From positions 1,185,583-1,249,582 of the forward strand of contig JYIP02000002.1 in the NCBI GenBank assembly GCA_001051155.2: a DNA stretch of 64,000 bases. The letters run 5' to 3'. Origin of the DNA: Chrysoporthe austroafricana (taxonomy: Eukaryota; Ascomycota; Sordariomycetes; Diaporthales; Cryphonectriaceae). Below are positions 1 through 8,117 of this stretch, piece after piece. The notes beneath the pieces were generated by a model that saw nothing but the letters and a program-made list of their open reading frames with translations, was not told where the DNA came from and searched no databases. Each line of letters opens with the position of its first letter. Within the stretch, counting starts at the first letter, position 1. The translations under genes were made by a program, and so were the position numbers.

Positions 1-165
1 AGTTCGTCTCAGGAAAAAGCGTCCGTCGACAAGAACGGCCCTACATCACTACTCGGTTCTTCATCGGAAAATGCATCAATTCAAGGAGATCAAGATCCCA
101 AGGAGCTGAATTCCACCAACGACGACGAGAACAATGGCGCCAGGGCGACTTATTCTCACGGATAA
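1..165 (+). CDS. 3' end of an unidentified protein (partial, enters from the left edge)
   Basis: Frame 1 is open from the first base to a TAA at 163-165 and encodes a 54-residue polar tail rich in Ser, Asn, Asp and Gln, ending in TYSHG. No domain is visible, and the composition suggests a disordered C-terminus, as seen on many transporters, regulators and enzymes. The start and bulk of the gene lie outside the window. It converges with the FAD monooxygenase gene that ends at 275, leaving about 110 bases between the two stops. The alternative is chance openness, since 54 codons is short. Function is not assignable. Confidence 0.4.
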   Translation, partial: SSSQEKASVDKNGPTSLLGSSSENASIQGDQDPKELNSTNDDENNGARATYSHG

Positions 166-274
166 ACGACATGCTTATTTCCGCATATCAGACTGTGGAG
201 GCAGATGCTCTATCAGGCTTGCTGCCTATTCGACTCTATTGTGTATGTCCGAAGCTCCTGACCGACAGCGACGC

Positions 275-1608
275 TCATGAATGTGCAGCCTGCTTGATCT
301 CCTCTACCCAGTTCTCAGCCTCACGTGCCAAATCTGGATCATACAGCCAGCGCAACTCCCCACCATCTCCCCGGGTCAGCGACTGGTCCGCCCAGATGGC
401 CTCCGGTGGCAGCTTGGCTCGTTCGGCTTCCGGCAGGCGCTTAGCATTCATCTGCTGCGTCAGGTCGAGCACCTTCTTAACCCGTTCCTGGCGGTAGCTC
501 TGCCACCTCTCTAGAGCCCTGTCGAGTGTCACCTCCGGCGAAAGCTTGGACAGAAGCGTAGCCAAGGCGCGCACATCCTCGAAAGCCTGGTTGGCACCCT
601 GTCCCGCAGTTGGAGGAATAGCATGCGCTGCATCGCCCACGAGGATAACCTTCTTGGACTCCGAGGACCATGACGATAGAGGCGGGATACCGTAGAAGGC
701 CCAGAACCCCATACGATCCACCGGCGTTGCCTCCAGGGCTGATTGCACCACGTCAGGCCAGTCAGCCTTATTCTCCTGCAGCATATCGTAAAGCTTTTGC
801 TTGTCTTTTCGCAGCGCTTCCCACCCTGCAGCGTCCAGTTCTGCAAACCGCCTTTGCGACCCAATAAAAAGTTCTGACCCGTCCGGCTTCTGGGGGACAA
901 GCAAGAACGCGCCAGGCTTAGCCATAACGGTTGCGGGCAGCTGGTAGCCCTCGGGAATGCGAAGGTCAGATCGCTGAACGACGCTATTAATGCCTATAAA
1001 ACCTGCATACATCGGCTTCACTTGAGGCAGGAAGGTTCCGCGCACAGCGGAGTGAATGCCATCTGCCCCGATTAGGAGAGAGGCCGAGCCAGTCTCGCCA
1101 TTTGCCAGACTGAATTGCACCTCGTCTGGGCCATCCGAGATAATAGCAGTTAGCCTACTGTTGTAGCGGATAGGGATCTGGCGCTCCTGCAGCATAGCCT
1201 GCATCTCGTTCAGGAGTTCCTTGCGCATAATTCTAATGGCTTGGTAACTGTACAGCTTCTCGGAACCAAAGTAGTACAGATCGGTGGTCTGGTCCTGACC
1301 ATCTTTGAAGGTGAGCACGTCGAACTGCAACGAATTGTCGCGGACGCGCTTATAGACGCCGACGCTATCGAGAACCCGCAGGGCGTTGGGAGAGAGCATT
1401 ACACCACCACCTTGGTCGTAGCTCTCGGAGCGGGCCTCGTAGACGGTGCACGGAATGTGCAGGTCGTGGAGCGCCAGAGCGAGGGTGAGGCCCTGTCAGC
1501 CGCGTTAGCTAGGCACTGAGAAGAGTGCTGCGCTTTAGAAGGCCAGCAGTACTTACAGCGAGTCCTGCGCCAATGATGGTCACATGAGAAGGGGGCTGTC
1601 AGCGTCAT
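275..1608 (-). CDS. FAD-dependent aromatic-ring-type monooxygenase, with a frame problem at the start
   Basis: Group A flavin monooxygenase (salicylate hydroxylase-like, PHBH fold), which would hydroxylate a small substrate using FAD and NAD(P)H. Exon 2 runs 1492-275. An intron at 1556-1493 starts GTAAGT and ends CAG. Exon 1 encodes the dinucleotide-binding GxGxxG motif (VTIIGAGLA, continuing GLTLAL after the intron). Further motifs are GADGIHSAVR (the DG motif) and ILVGDAAHAIPPTAGQGAN (GD motif, FAD ribityl contact). Length is normal at about 420 aa. Oddity: the only nearby ATG (1608-1606) is out of frame with the GxGxxG exon by one base. Dropping one G from the run at 1591-1595 would put them in frame. 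An alternative is an upstream exon whose intron ends in the CTGACAG found here. Neighbours are other oxidative enzymes, suggesting specialised metabolism. The family call is strong; whether the gene works is uncertain. Confidence 0.85.
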
Positions 1609-2014
1609 GGCGAGCAAGGGTTGCGGGTTGTGCAGTTGGTCGGGAATAGGTCAGTCACTACGAATGAGTCTGGAGGATGTGGTTGATGCAGGACTTGTTT
1701 GTCCCTTCGAGGCGACGGCTTCGGCCTACTTTTCTATTTCAACCTCACCGAATTGGATGTCCGGTGTGCGGTGTGCGGCGCCCCCAAAACTGCAGTAAGT
1801 ACGTTGCATGAAGCTAAATGCATTGTGGGCCACTAATTGCCCATGGTGAGAGGAGCTTTCCTTATACGTTGCATTCTGTAAGCGCCAAGTCCCTATGCTG
1901 CAATACGTGTGATGCGGTCTGCGATGCCGCTTTTGTAATTGCTATGTCAGCCGTGCCCCCCTGATAGCCTCGTAGGTCCTCAAAGGTACATAGTAGGAAA
2001 GTGTTACGAGCAGG

Positions 2015-2067
2015 CCGCCCTAACCCTATGGCCGCCCCTAACCCTGTAGCTGCCCCTAACCCTGTGC
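2015..2067. repeat. Three tandem 17-18 bp units carrying CCCTAACCCT
   Basis: Three adjacent degenerate units of the form GCYGCCCCTAACCCTRTR. Each contains one and a half copies of the fungal telomere hexamer CCCTAA, but spaced 18 bp apart, so this is not a true telomeric tract. It may be an interstitial relic or a simple minisatellite. Confidence 0.6.
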
Positions 2068-2107
2068 CAGGGCACAGGCGTTGTCAATGGTTACCCCCCT
2101 TGTTACG

Positions 2108-2130
2108 TGCCAGGCCAGCAGGGCCTGGCA
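2108..2130. repeat. Perfect 9-bp inverted repeat (hairpin), 5-nt loop
   Basis: TGCCAGGCC and GGCCTGGCA flank AGCAG. A related perfect palindrome, GCCAGGCCTGGC, occurs near 15609. It could be a mobile-element end remnant; no target-site duplication was recognised. Confidence 0.6.
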
Positions 2131-2624
2131 TAAAAGGGGAGGGGTCTTCTAAGAAAAAGCCAAACGGTCCTTTTGATTCTTCAAGAATTAATCTTGTATT
2201 CGATAGCCAATTAGTCCTTATAGAGTGTCATTGTTGAATAGGTAACACCACTAGACTAGGGGGAAATGGATGCACCCACAACCTCTGAGCTATGGATTTG
2301 GTGCATTTAAGTAGCCAGGGATTTCCAACTACACCTAGCCGGAATAGAACATCTGGTACTTACCCGCATTTGGGAACAACGTAACATTTCTAGTGCTCGG
2401 GAGTTTTACAGGCGTAGCTATCACTATTTTATAGCAGAGGGTTTCCAAGGAAAGAAAGAGGAAGGAAAGAAAGCAAATTCAGTTGTGCTTTACGCTATGA
2501 ATATACTGCTCAGACGACACTCACACGTTGCTCATCTACTACATATACTTAGCCACTCTGTTTATTCAACCACCCTTATAGTCCTCCTTGGCCCAACAAC
2601 TTACCCAAACCTAACGTTCACATA

Positions 2625-3738
2625 CTAGTTAGAAAAGACCAGCGCCCTGACTTCTATGCTTTCCCGGGATTGTGTAGTCTGGTCTACTCCAGGAAGTTGG
2701 AAGGAAGCGTGAGGGCAACCTAAAAATTCAGAAGGTGAGGATTGATATTGGTTGCTCTGGCGATGTCATATGGGCAGGGTTCACGACTTACATTTTGCCT
2801 TCCCGTCGGCGGAGTCAAAGTTCTTGAAAAGCAATACCTCCTCTGGAAGCTGACCGCTCAGGTAGTACCATGCAAAGTCTGGGCTTTGTTTGACGTAGTA
2901 CGTTTCCCCCGTATAGTGCGCCCGAACGTGGTCAGCCGCAACAAGATCATACCGCCGAACGGTACGCGCGTCGATCAGGGCCAAAGGCCACTGCTCCACT
3001 GGTCCACGTAGAGGCCTCCAAGCACTTGGTAGGCGAAGTCAGCCGGCGCAAAAGGCGAGGGCAACATACGGAGTAAGACGTACTTGATGACCCGCACTCT
3101 ACCAGAAAGCTTATCCTCCGAGCACTGTGCCCTGACTCTTTTAAGAACCGCCGCAGGAGTTTGGTCTTGAAGAAAAGAAGGTCAGATTCAGGGGCAATCA
3201 AGGGTTGGACAGTCTTGCCGCACCAACATGCACGTGGAAAGCTGGAGCAAGCGCAGTAAGCTTGTCATTCAGGTTCACGGCTCTCCCAGGTGTCATGTCG
3301 ACATTGCTTCGACGAAACTGAGGCAGATTTGATCAGTATCTTTTATGGTTTGCAATTTCGCAAATAGCACATGGTCTCGTCATAATCACATACCCTCCAG
3401 TCAAAGAAGAAAACTTCGCCGACGTCCTCGACATGTTGCCTGAGAAGCTGCTCCACCTCCTTGAGATACGTGGTTTTGATTTCAGCGACATCATCCCAAT
3501 TAGTCATCTTGGAGGTATGTCGCACGAAACTGAAGCCATGTTTGTCCAGAGTGAAGCCATATTCTCCACCACGGCAGTCATGGATAGTCTCCTCGGTCCC
3601 TTGACGAAATACAATGTTGGTATCTCGAACGTCTTGCTCATCAGTGACTGGGTCAACGGAGACGAAAATTTGAAAAGGTTTCTCTTTCTTGTACTCGTCC
3701 TACCACTCCAGGTATGTCATATGGGCCTTGGCATCCAT
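2625..3738 (-). pseudogene. AsaB/CmcJ-like hydroxylase/desaturase with a stop at codon 13
   Basis: Member of the fungal AsaB / NvfI / CmcJ-type family (often annotated 7-alpha-cephem-methoxylase P8 chain or GA4 desaturase-like), enzymes of specialised metabolite pathways. Five exons can be joined with consistent phase: 3738-3394, 3317-3224, 3165-3084, 3024-2792, 2719-2625 (282 aa, family-typical). Recognisable blocks are FTLDKHGFSFVRHTSKM, VFFFDWR, ALAPAFHVHVDQTPAAVLKR, SGRVRVIN, QWPLALIDARTV, HYTGETYYVKQSPDFAWYY, LLFKNFDSADGKAK and the end PHASF...IEVRALVF. The only lesion is TAG at 3702-3700, in frame at codon 13 after MTYLEW. No in-frame ATG follows before the core. Alternatively that TAG is the acceptor of an unrecognised 5' intron, in which case the gene could be intact. 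It sits in a run of oxidative enzyme genes that each have one apparent break. Confidence 0.75.
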
Positions 3739-4383
3739 GATGATCTGAATCAGGCAGAGAATCCAGGTACCGAGGTAGGAAAGAAGAAAAAGGTGAAGAG
3801 AGTATGGGAGAGCCTGGTGTGGCAGTCAGTGGGCAAGCGAGCTTGGGGTGGATATACCGTTTTCTCTCGTCTGAATCAGGTCTAGTAGACACCCCGGCAC
3901 ACCCAAGTCCAAGATAAGGAGTGTAACACAGTTGTACTCCAGTACTGAGGGGCAGGGATGTTTGAGGAGCATCACCCTTTGACACTGATGGGGTTAAGGC
4001 GGTGCTCGCGGGTAAAGGCGGATGGATGGTTCTGCAGGATGCGTTGAAGAACGCCGTACACAATAATTGCATATTTATAGAATCTGCTGACTTTATCCTG
4101 AAAATCATTTCTGCAGGATGCTGTAGGTGCATGCCGATGATGGGAATCATATTTGTGGGGTATTGCTCGTAAGGAACGGCTGAACCCAGCGCTAGTTGTC
4201 TTCCAACTTCCCCTATAGTCGATTGGCTTGCATGGCCAGCGAAGCATGGCGTCTGTGATATGTGATTGGAACTTTTCATAGGCTGCCTACTATTTCCTTC
4301 TCTTCCGATGCTTTACCATCAGTTCCGATCGGTGGCGGCCGGAATGAGGGGTAGAGGGAGAGAATTGAGGCTGAAGTTTGCCT
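3739..4383. promoter_or_regulatory. Intergenic between divergent transcripts
   Basis: No supported gene. It contains the TC-rich tract typical of fungal 5' regions just upstream of the minus-strand hydroxylase (CTCTCTTCACC and a TTTTTCTTCTTTCC stretch near 3775-3800, minus strand). The long open frames here overlap in several registers without family resemblance. Confidence 0.3.
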
Positions 4384-4786
4384 ATGGACATATCTACCCC
4401 TTACCCCCAGGATTCGCCTTGCGACCCAACGATCTCTTGCCTCACGTACTTTCCAAGATTCTCAAGGCAAGCATCGTCAAGACACAGCCACAGACAGAAA
4501 GTTCTTGAAGGTATCATCCCACTTTCACCAGATTTAGTGGTCAAATAACTAACTCAATGATACAGACTCCGTGAAAACATTATCGGACATGGACCAACCG
4601 GTACCTGACAAGCCCACATCTGACTGGATGCAGGAAACGGAGCAAATGTTGGCGCAGGACGACCGCACGCAGCCATGGAAGATATTCCTTGGAGACAAGG
4701 TGGACACTGGCTTTGAAGACGAGGAGAAGGAAGATATAATTCTCGCATTGAAGAACAATGCCCAGCACAACAATGTCGCGGCCTGA
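4384..4786 (+). CDS. Small two-exon hypothetical protein (about 115 aa)
   Basis: Exon 1 (4384-4510, ATG at 4384) joins exon 2 (4566-4786). The intron at 4511-4565 starts GTATCA, has an ACTAAC branch-like motif and ends TACAG. Frame is preserved across the junction (42 codons plus 1 nt, then 2 nt plus 73 codons including the stop). The C-terminal half is acidic (EDEEKED) with motifs TSDWMQETEQML and QPWKIFLGDKVDTGF. No domain or signal peptide was recognised. It lies between the AsaB-like gene and the aldo-keto reductase, so it may belong to the same cluster. The well-formed intron is the main support; the exon 1 start is less sure. Confidence 0.45.
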
Positions 4787-5219
4787 TCTGGTATTGGAAT
4801 TGTATCTAGTATCATTAAGCAGGCAAAGCCGGGACTGACTACGAAAGGAATGGGAGATTGGACTACTCTGGTACAGCCGATATCCGTGCACTTCGTTTGC
4901 TTGTTGGGCATCAATCTAAGCTGACAAGTAGCATTATTAACATCAGTTGACCCAGCTACTCATCAACGGTTGATCACATGGACTTATTATTGGCCTACAC
5001 AAGTCGTATAGAGTAACAATAACGAAGATCCTGTCGCGGGGTAGAGGGGGGGCCGTTGGCACAGTGTCCTCACCGTGCGAGCCTTGCGTGCGAGCCTTGC
5101 GTCCGAACTCCTTTCACCGACCTGTTCCTCCCGAGGAGCTTCCATTCACTTGAAAACAATTCTCTGAAACTTGAATTCTGTCCTTGGTCCGTCATTTCTG
5201 TGTCGGCCTGTTTCCGGAG
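4787..5219. other. Intergenic, nothing recognised
   Basis: No gene seen. It contains a short GC-rich stretch with direct repetition of TGCGAGCCTTGCGT near 5076-5103, within the presumed promoter of the aldo-keto reductase gene. Confidence 0.4.
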
Positions 5220-6111
5220 ATGGCCTGGAGAGACTTTGCTGGTGCCCCTTTGATATTAGGCACAGGCAAGAAGCGCGACGCCGAATCTATCTATCGCGCT
5301 ATTTGCATTGGCTACAGATACATTGATACCGCAGCACCCCCGTTCGATTTTGACGAGGCCGCAACCGGTGAGGCTGTGGAGCGTGCCATTCTCACGCAGC
5401 CGTTGAGACTAAAACGCGACGACTTGTTTTTGCAAACCCGATACACCGTGTTGGGCGCACCTGATGTCAACGCCCCAGGCCATAAAGCCAAGCCTATTTC
5501 TGCACGTATGGATGCTCTTGTTGGGCACAGCCTGTCTGCGCTTCGAACGGGATACATCGATTGCGTGTTCTTGAACGCTGCCCATGGTACAACATCTGAG
5601 ATTGTCGAGGCTTGGAAGGCACTTGAGGCTCACGTGCCTCATAGCATACGGCGGTTGGGGCTGCCAAACGTGGACGCTCCTGTATTAGAGCGCTTTTTGG
5701 GAGACGGCTCTCACAAAAGTGGCGGCAGTTCAAAACAGGTTCTTCTGGCTCAACAATTTTGACGCGGATGTCAGAGGGATCTGTTCCAGATACGGTGTGG
5801 TCTACCAGGCATTTGGAGTTCTCACGGGAAATAAAACGCTACTCAGTACAGCCAGTGCCAGAGATGTGGCGCGAAAGAACGGTCTCTCGGAAGAACCGTG
5901 GTTGATTTCACTTGTATCCTCGATTGGCAGCGGCCAGGCCGCTCCTCTGGTCGTCGTGGTTCTCAACGGGAGCGGACAACTTGGGCGGCTAAAGGATGAT
6001 CTAGACAAGTGCAACAGAATTTGCGAGAAATGTGTTCTTGATGAATTTGAGGAATGTATGACGGAAGTGGCAACAAGATTGTCTGTTCGCTATCAAATGA
6101 ATCAATATTAA
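5220..6111 (+). pseudogene. Aldo-keto reductase, frameshifted at a T5 run and lacking most catalytic residues
   Basis: NAD(P)H-dependent aldo-keto reductase fold (TIM barrel). The first part (ATG at 5220) reads LILGTGKKRDAESIYRAI, YRYIDTAA, DDLFLQTRYT, GYIDCVFLNAAHG, EIVEAWKALEA and LGLPNVDAP. The frame then stops being homologous, and the continuation AAVQNRF, DVRGICSRYGVVYQAFGVLTGN runs in the +2 register to TGA/TAA at 6111. The switch coincides with the T-run at 5694-5698; one T fewer makes the two parts continuous. Of the usual Asp-Tyr-Lys-His tetrad only Asp (YIDTA) is plainly kept. The Tyr position is replaced (AAPPFDFD), Lys becomes Arg/Thr in FLQTRYT, and His becomes Asn in CVFLN. So even before the frameshift it may have been a non-catalytic or altered member. 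It is on the plus strand, between the small hypothetical gene and the convergent serine hydrolase. Confidence 0.8.
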
Positions 6112-6242
6112 AAATGAATCGATAATGAAGTTAACGCGCCCTCGAGAGCCGGCACACCCTCAACATCTCCATCGACCCCACCCCACCGATGAACAGAACG
6201 ACTATGTACATCCTGTCTGAAGAATTAGATTGTTTCTTTTTC

Positions 6243-7883
6243 TCATTTGCGTGGCAGCGGATCAGAGCAGAATGGGATACCCTTACAAAGCTTCTGGCTC
6301 TTTTTCATGAAGACTTCCCCCTCTGGGATGTCCGGTTCATGGGCCCAGATAATCTTGTCGATATTGCCTCCTGAAGACGACCCGAACTTGATCTGGTAGA
6401 AGAGGGAGTCCATCACGGTGAACCGTGTGCGTTTGACATCTTCATCATAAGGCACATGCCAATGGAAAGTATCGGAGTGGAGGTGGTAAAGCGCGTACGC
6501 CTCGCTCGACAACCCTTGAAACAGAAGGAAAAGCTCCTGGTTCTCGAGCTTGATTTGCAGGCGAAGATTCCCAATCGAATTGTAATAATCCCCAGCGTAC
6601 TGTTCCAAAGGTCGGGGAGTCGCATCGCTTTTCTTCAGTGCATCGAGCTCGAGAGAAATGTCCTTGCAGCATCGAATGTGAGCTTCCGCGCTGTCTCTCA
6701 CTAGCTTGGCAAAGTCCGTCATGTCCTTTGTCTGAAATATGTGCTCTGCCAACAGCTGGCTGACCCAGTCTGCCGCATCGTTCAAGGGGAGGGAATTGCT
6801 CAGAACGACTACGATGGATCACGTCTCAGGGAATAGTAAAGCAGCCGATGTGAAGCCAGGCAAGCTTCCCTGGTGGTGCAGCACAAGTCGGGAGGTGGAG
6901 CCCGCTTTGATCGTGGGCATATTTGGGACGAAAATGCCGTTGTAGCCCGTGGCTCCCAGGGGACCGGGGAGCTGCGTGCGGGCCCAGCCTAGCCCGTACG
7001 TGTTTTCGCGCAGCGTGGAAAATGACATGGGCATGTGGGCGCTCATTATCGTCTGCAGTTGCTTGAATGGTGATTCCGGCGCCGACGAGCAGTTGTTGCT
7101 GAATTGGTGCGTGGATGCAGCAAGCAAGTTTGTATATATCTGCAAGAGGTCTTTGACGCAGCTTCGAACCCCACCTGCGGACACCATGAGCGTCCTGTCT
7201 TGTATCTCCGGGTGCGGGACTTGCCATGGCGTCCTGTCCTCGAGTGGAATATATGGCTTGGCCACATTGGAAGGGTTACTGCAGTTCACATCGATGATGG
7301 TGCGATCTGCCCCCAACGGCTCAAGAATTTCACGCGAGAGCAGAGAACCATAACTTTCCCCGGTCGCCCTCTCCATGACCTCGCCGGCCAGGCAGTTGTT
7401 CCAGTTGTTGTACTGGAATTTGGACCGAAATGGCAGGACCTGTTCCAGGTAGCCAACAGTTCGGATGGTGTCGCTCTTCTGTAAAAGGAGGTGATTCTCG
7501 CCCTCGAGCCAGATATCAAGTTTCTGGGCTAGTCCGCTTCGATGAGAAAGAAGGTCTAGCAAGGTTGCTTCTTTTCCGGTGGTCGCGTTTCCCGTCGTGT
7601 GGAATTCCGGAATTATCTCCTGCACAGGCGCCGTCCAATTCAGCTGCCCCTTTTCCACCAGGATTCCGATGGTAGCGGCAGTGAAGAATTTGGTCAGGGA
7701 TCCTAAGTGATATATAGTTTCTTCGTCCGGAGGCAGCTTCGCGAGAACGTCTCGGAAGCCAAAATTCCCATAGTAAGTCTCGCCGGCATGAAAGACACCG
7801 TAGGAGAGTCCAGCGACACCAGACACTTCGCAAATCTCTCGGATGACGGGCTCGACAGCCGGCAAGATGGAAGATAGTGCCAT
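6243..7883 (-). pseudogene. Beta-lactamase-like serine hydrolase (class C/LovD fold) with one in-frame TGA
   Basis: Intronless frame of 546 codons. The N-terminal domain has the serine beta-lactamase/transesterase motifs SxxK (S62-L-T-K65 in YHLGSLTKFF), YxN (Y158-N-N in FQYNNWNN) and a C-terminal HHQGSLPGF in place of KTG. A C-terminal domain of about 190 residues (AADWVSQLLAEHI..., EQYAGDYYNSIGNLRL, then beta-rich sequence) resembles the lipocalin-like tail of fungal family members. A single TGA at 6821-6819 interrupts the frame after LLFPET and the same frame continues with SIVVLSNSLPLNDAADW, so only one codon is broken. CGA to TGA would explain it. If translated, the truncated 354-aa product keeps the catalytic motifs and loses the tail. 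In clusters such enzymes act as acyltransferases or hydrolases. It converges with the aldo-keto reductase and diverges from the NLR gene. Confidence 0.85.
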
Positions 7884-8117
7884 TGTTCAAGGTCAAGTAG
7901 GGTTCCAAGGTCAAGGGAGTCGTGGGAATGCGGAGCGAACGAGCAAAAAGAGTAGATCAAGAGTGAACCGGCCTTCGTGCTGGAGATGATATTAGTTCTC
8001 GTATGAGTGTAGTCGCTGATGGCAAGGGATTGAGACTCGGCAGTAATAAGCACCTCAGGAAGAATTGAGGTCGATTTGATCGAGGTCGATTTTGAGACAA
8101 ACCACAGTGCATGAGCC

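Larger units (their letters stand above)
1609..2624. other. Intergenic, no convincing gene
   Basis: About 1 kb with short interrupted frames only. It holds the CCCTAA-containing repeats and a hairpin listed separately. At 2330-2470 the plus strand shows a short coding-like stretch (peptide FYRRSYHYFIAEGFQ in one frame) without start or continuity, possibly a worn transposon fragment; I could not name it. Two tRNA A-box-like motifs on the minus strand (around 2250 and 2300) have no matching B box. Confidence 0.5.

Noticed and set aside
2150..2310. tRNA-derived SINE on the minus strand
   Set aside because: Two A-box-like motifs (TAGCTCAGAGG, TAGTCTAGTGG) but no acceptable B box or paired arms.
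3653..4279. 208-codon minus-strand frame overlapping the hydroxylase 5' region
   Set aside because: It runs through the hydroxylase first exon in another register, has no family features, and its composition changes across the boundary.
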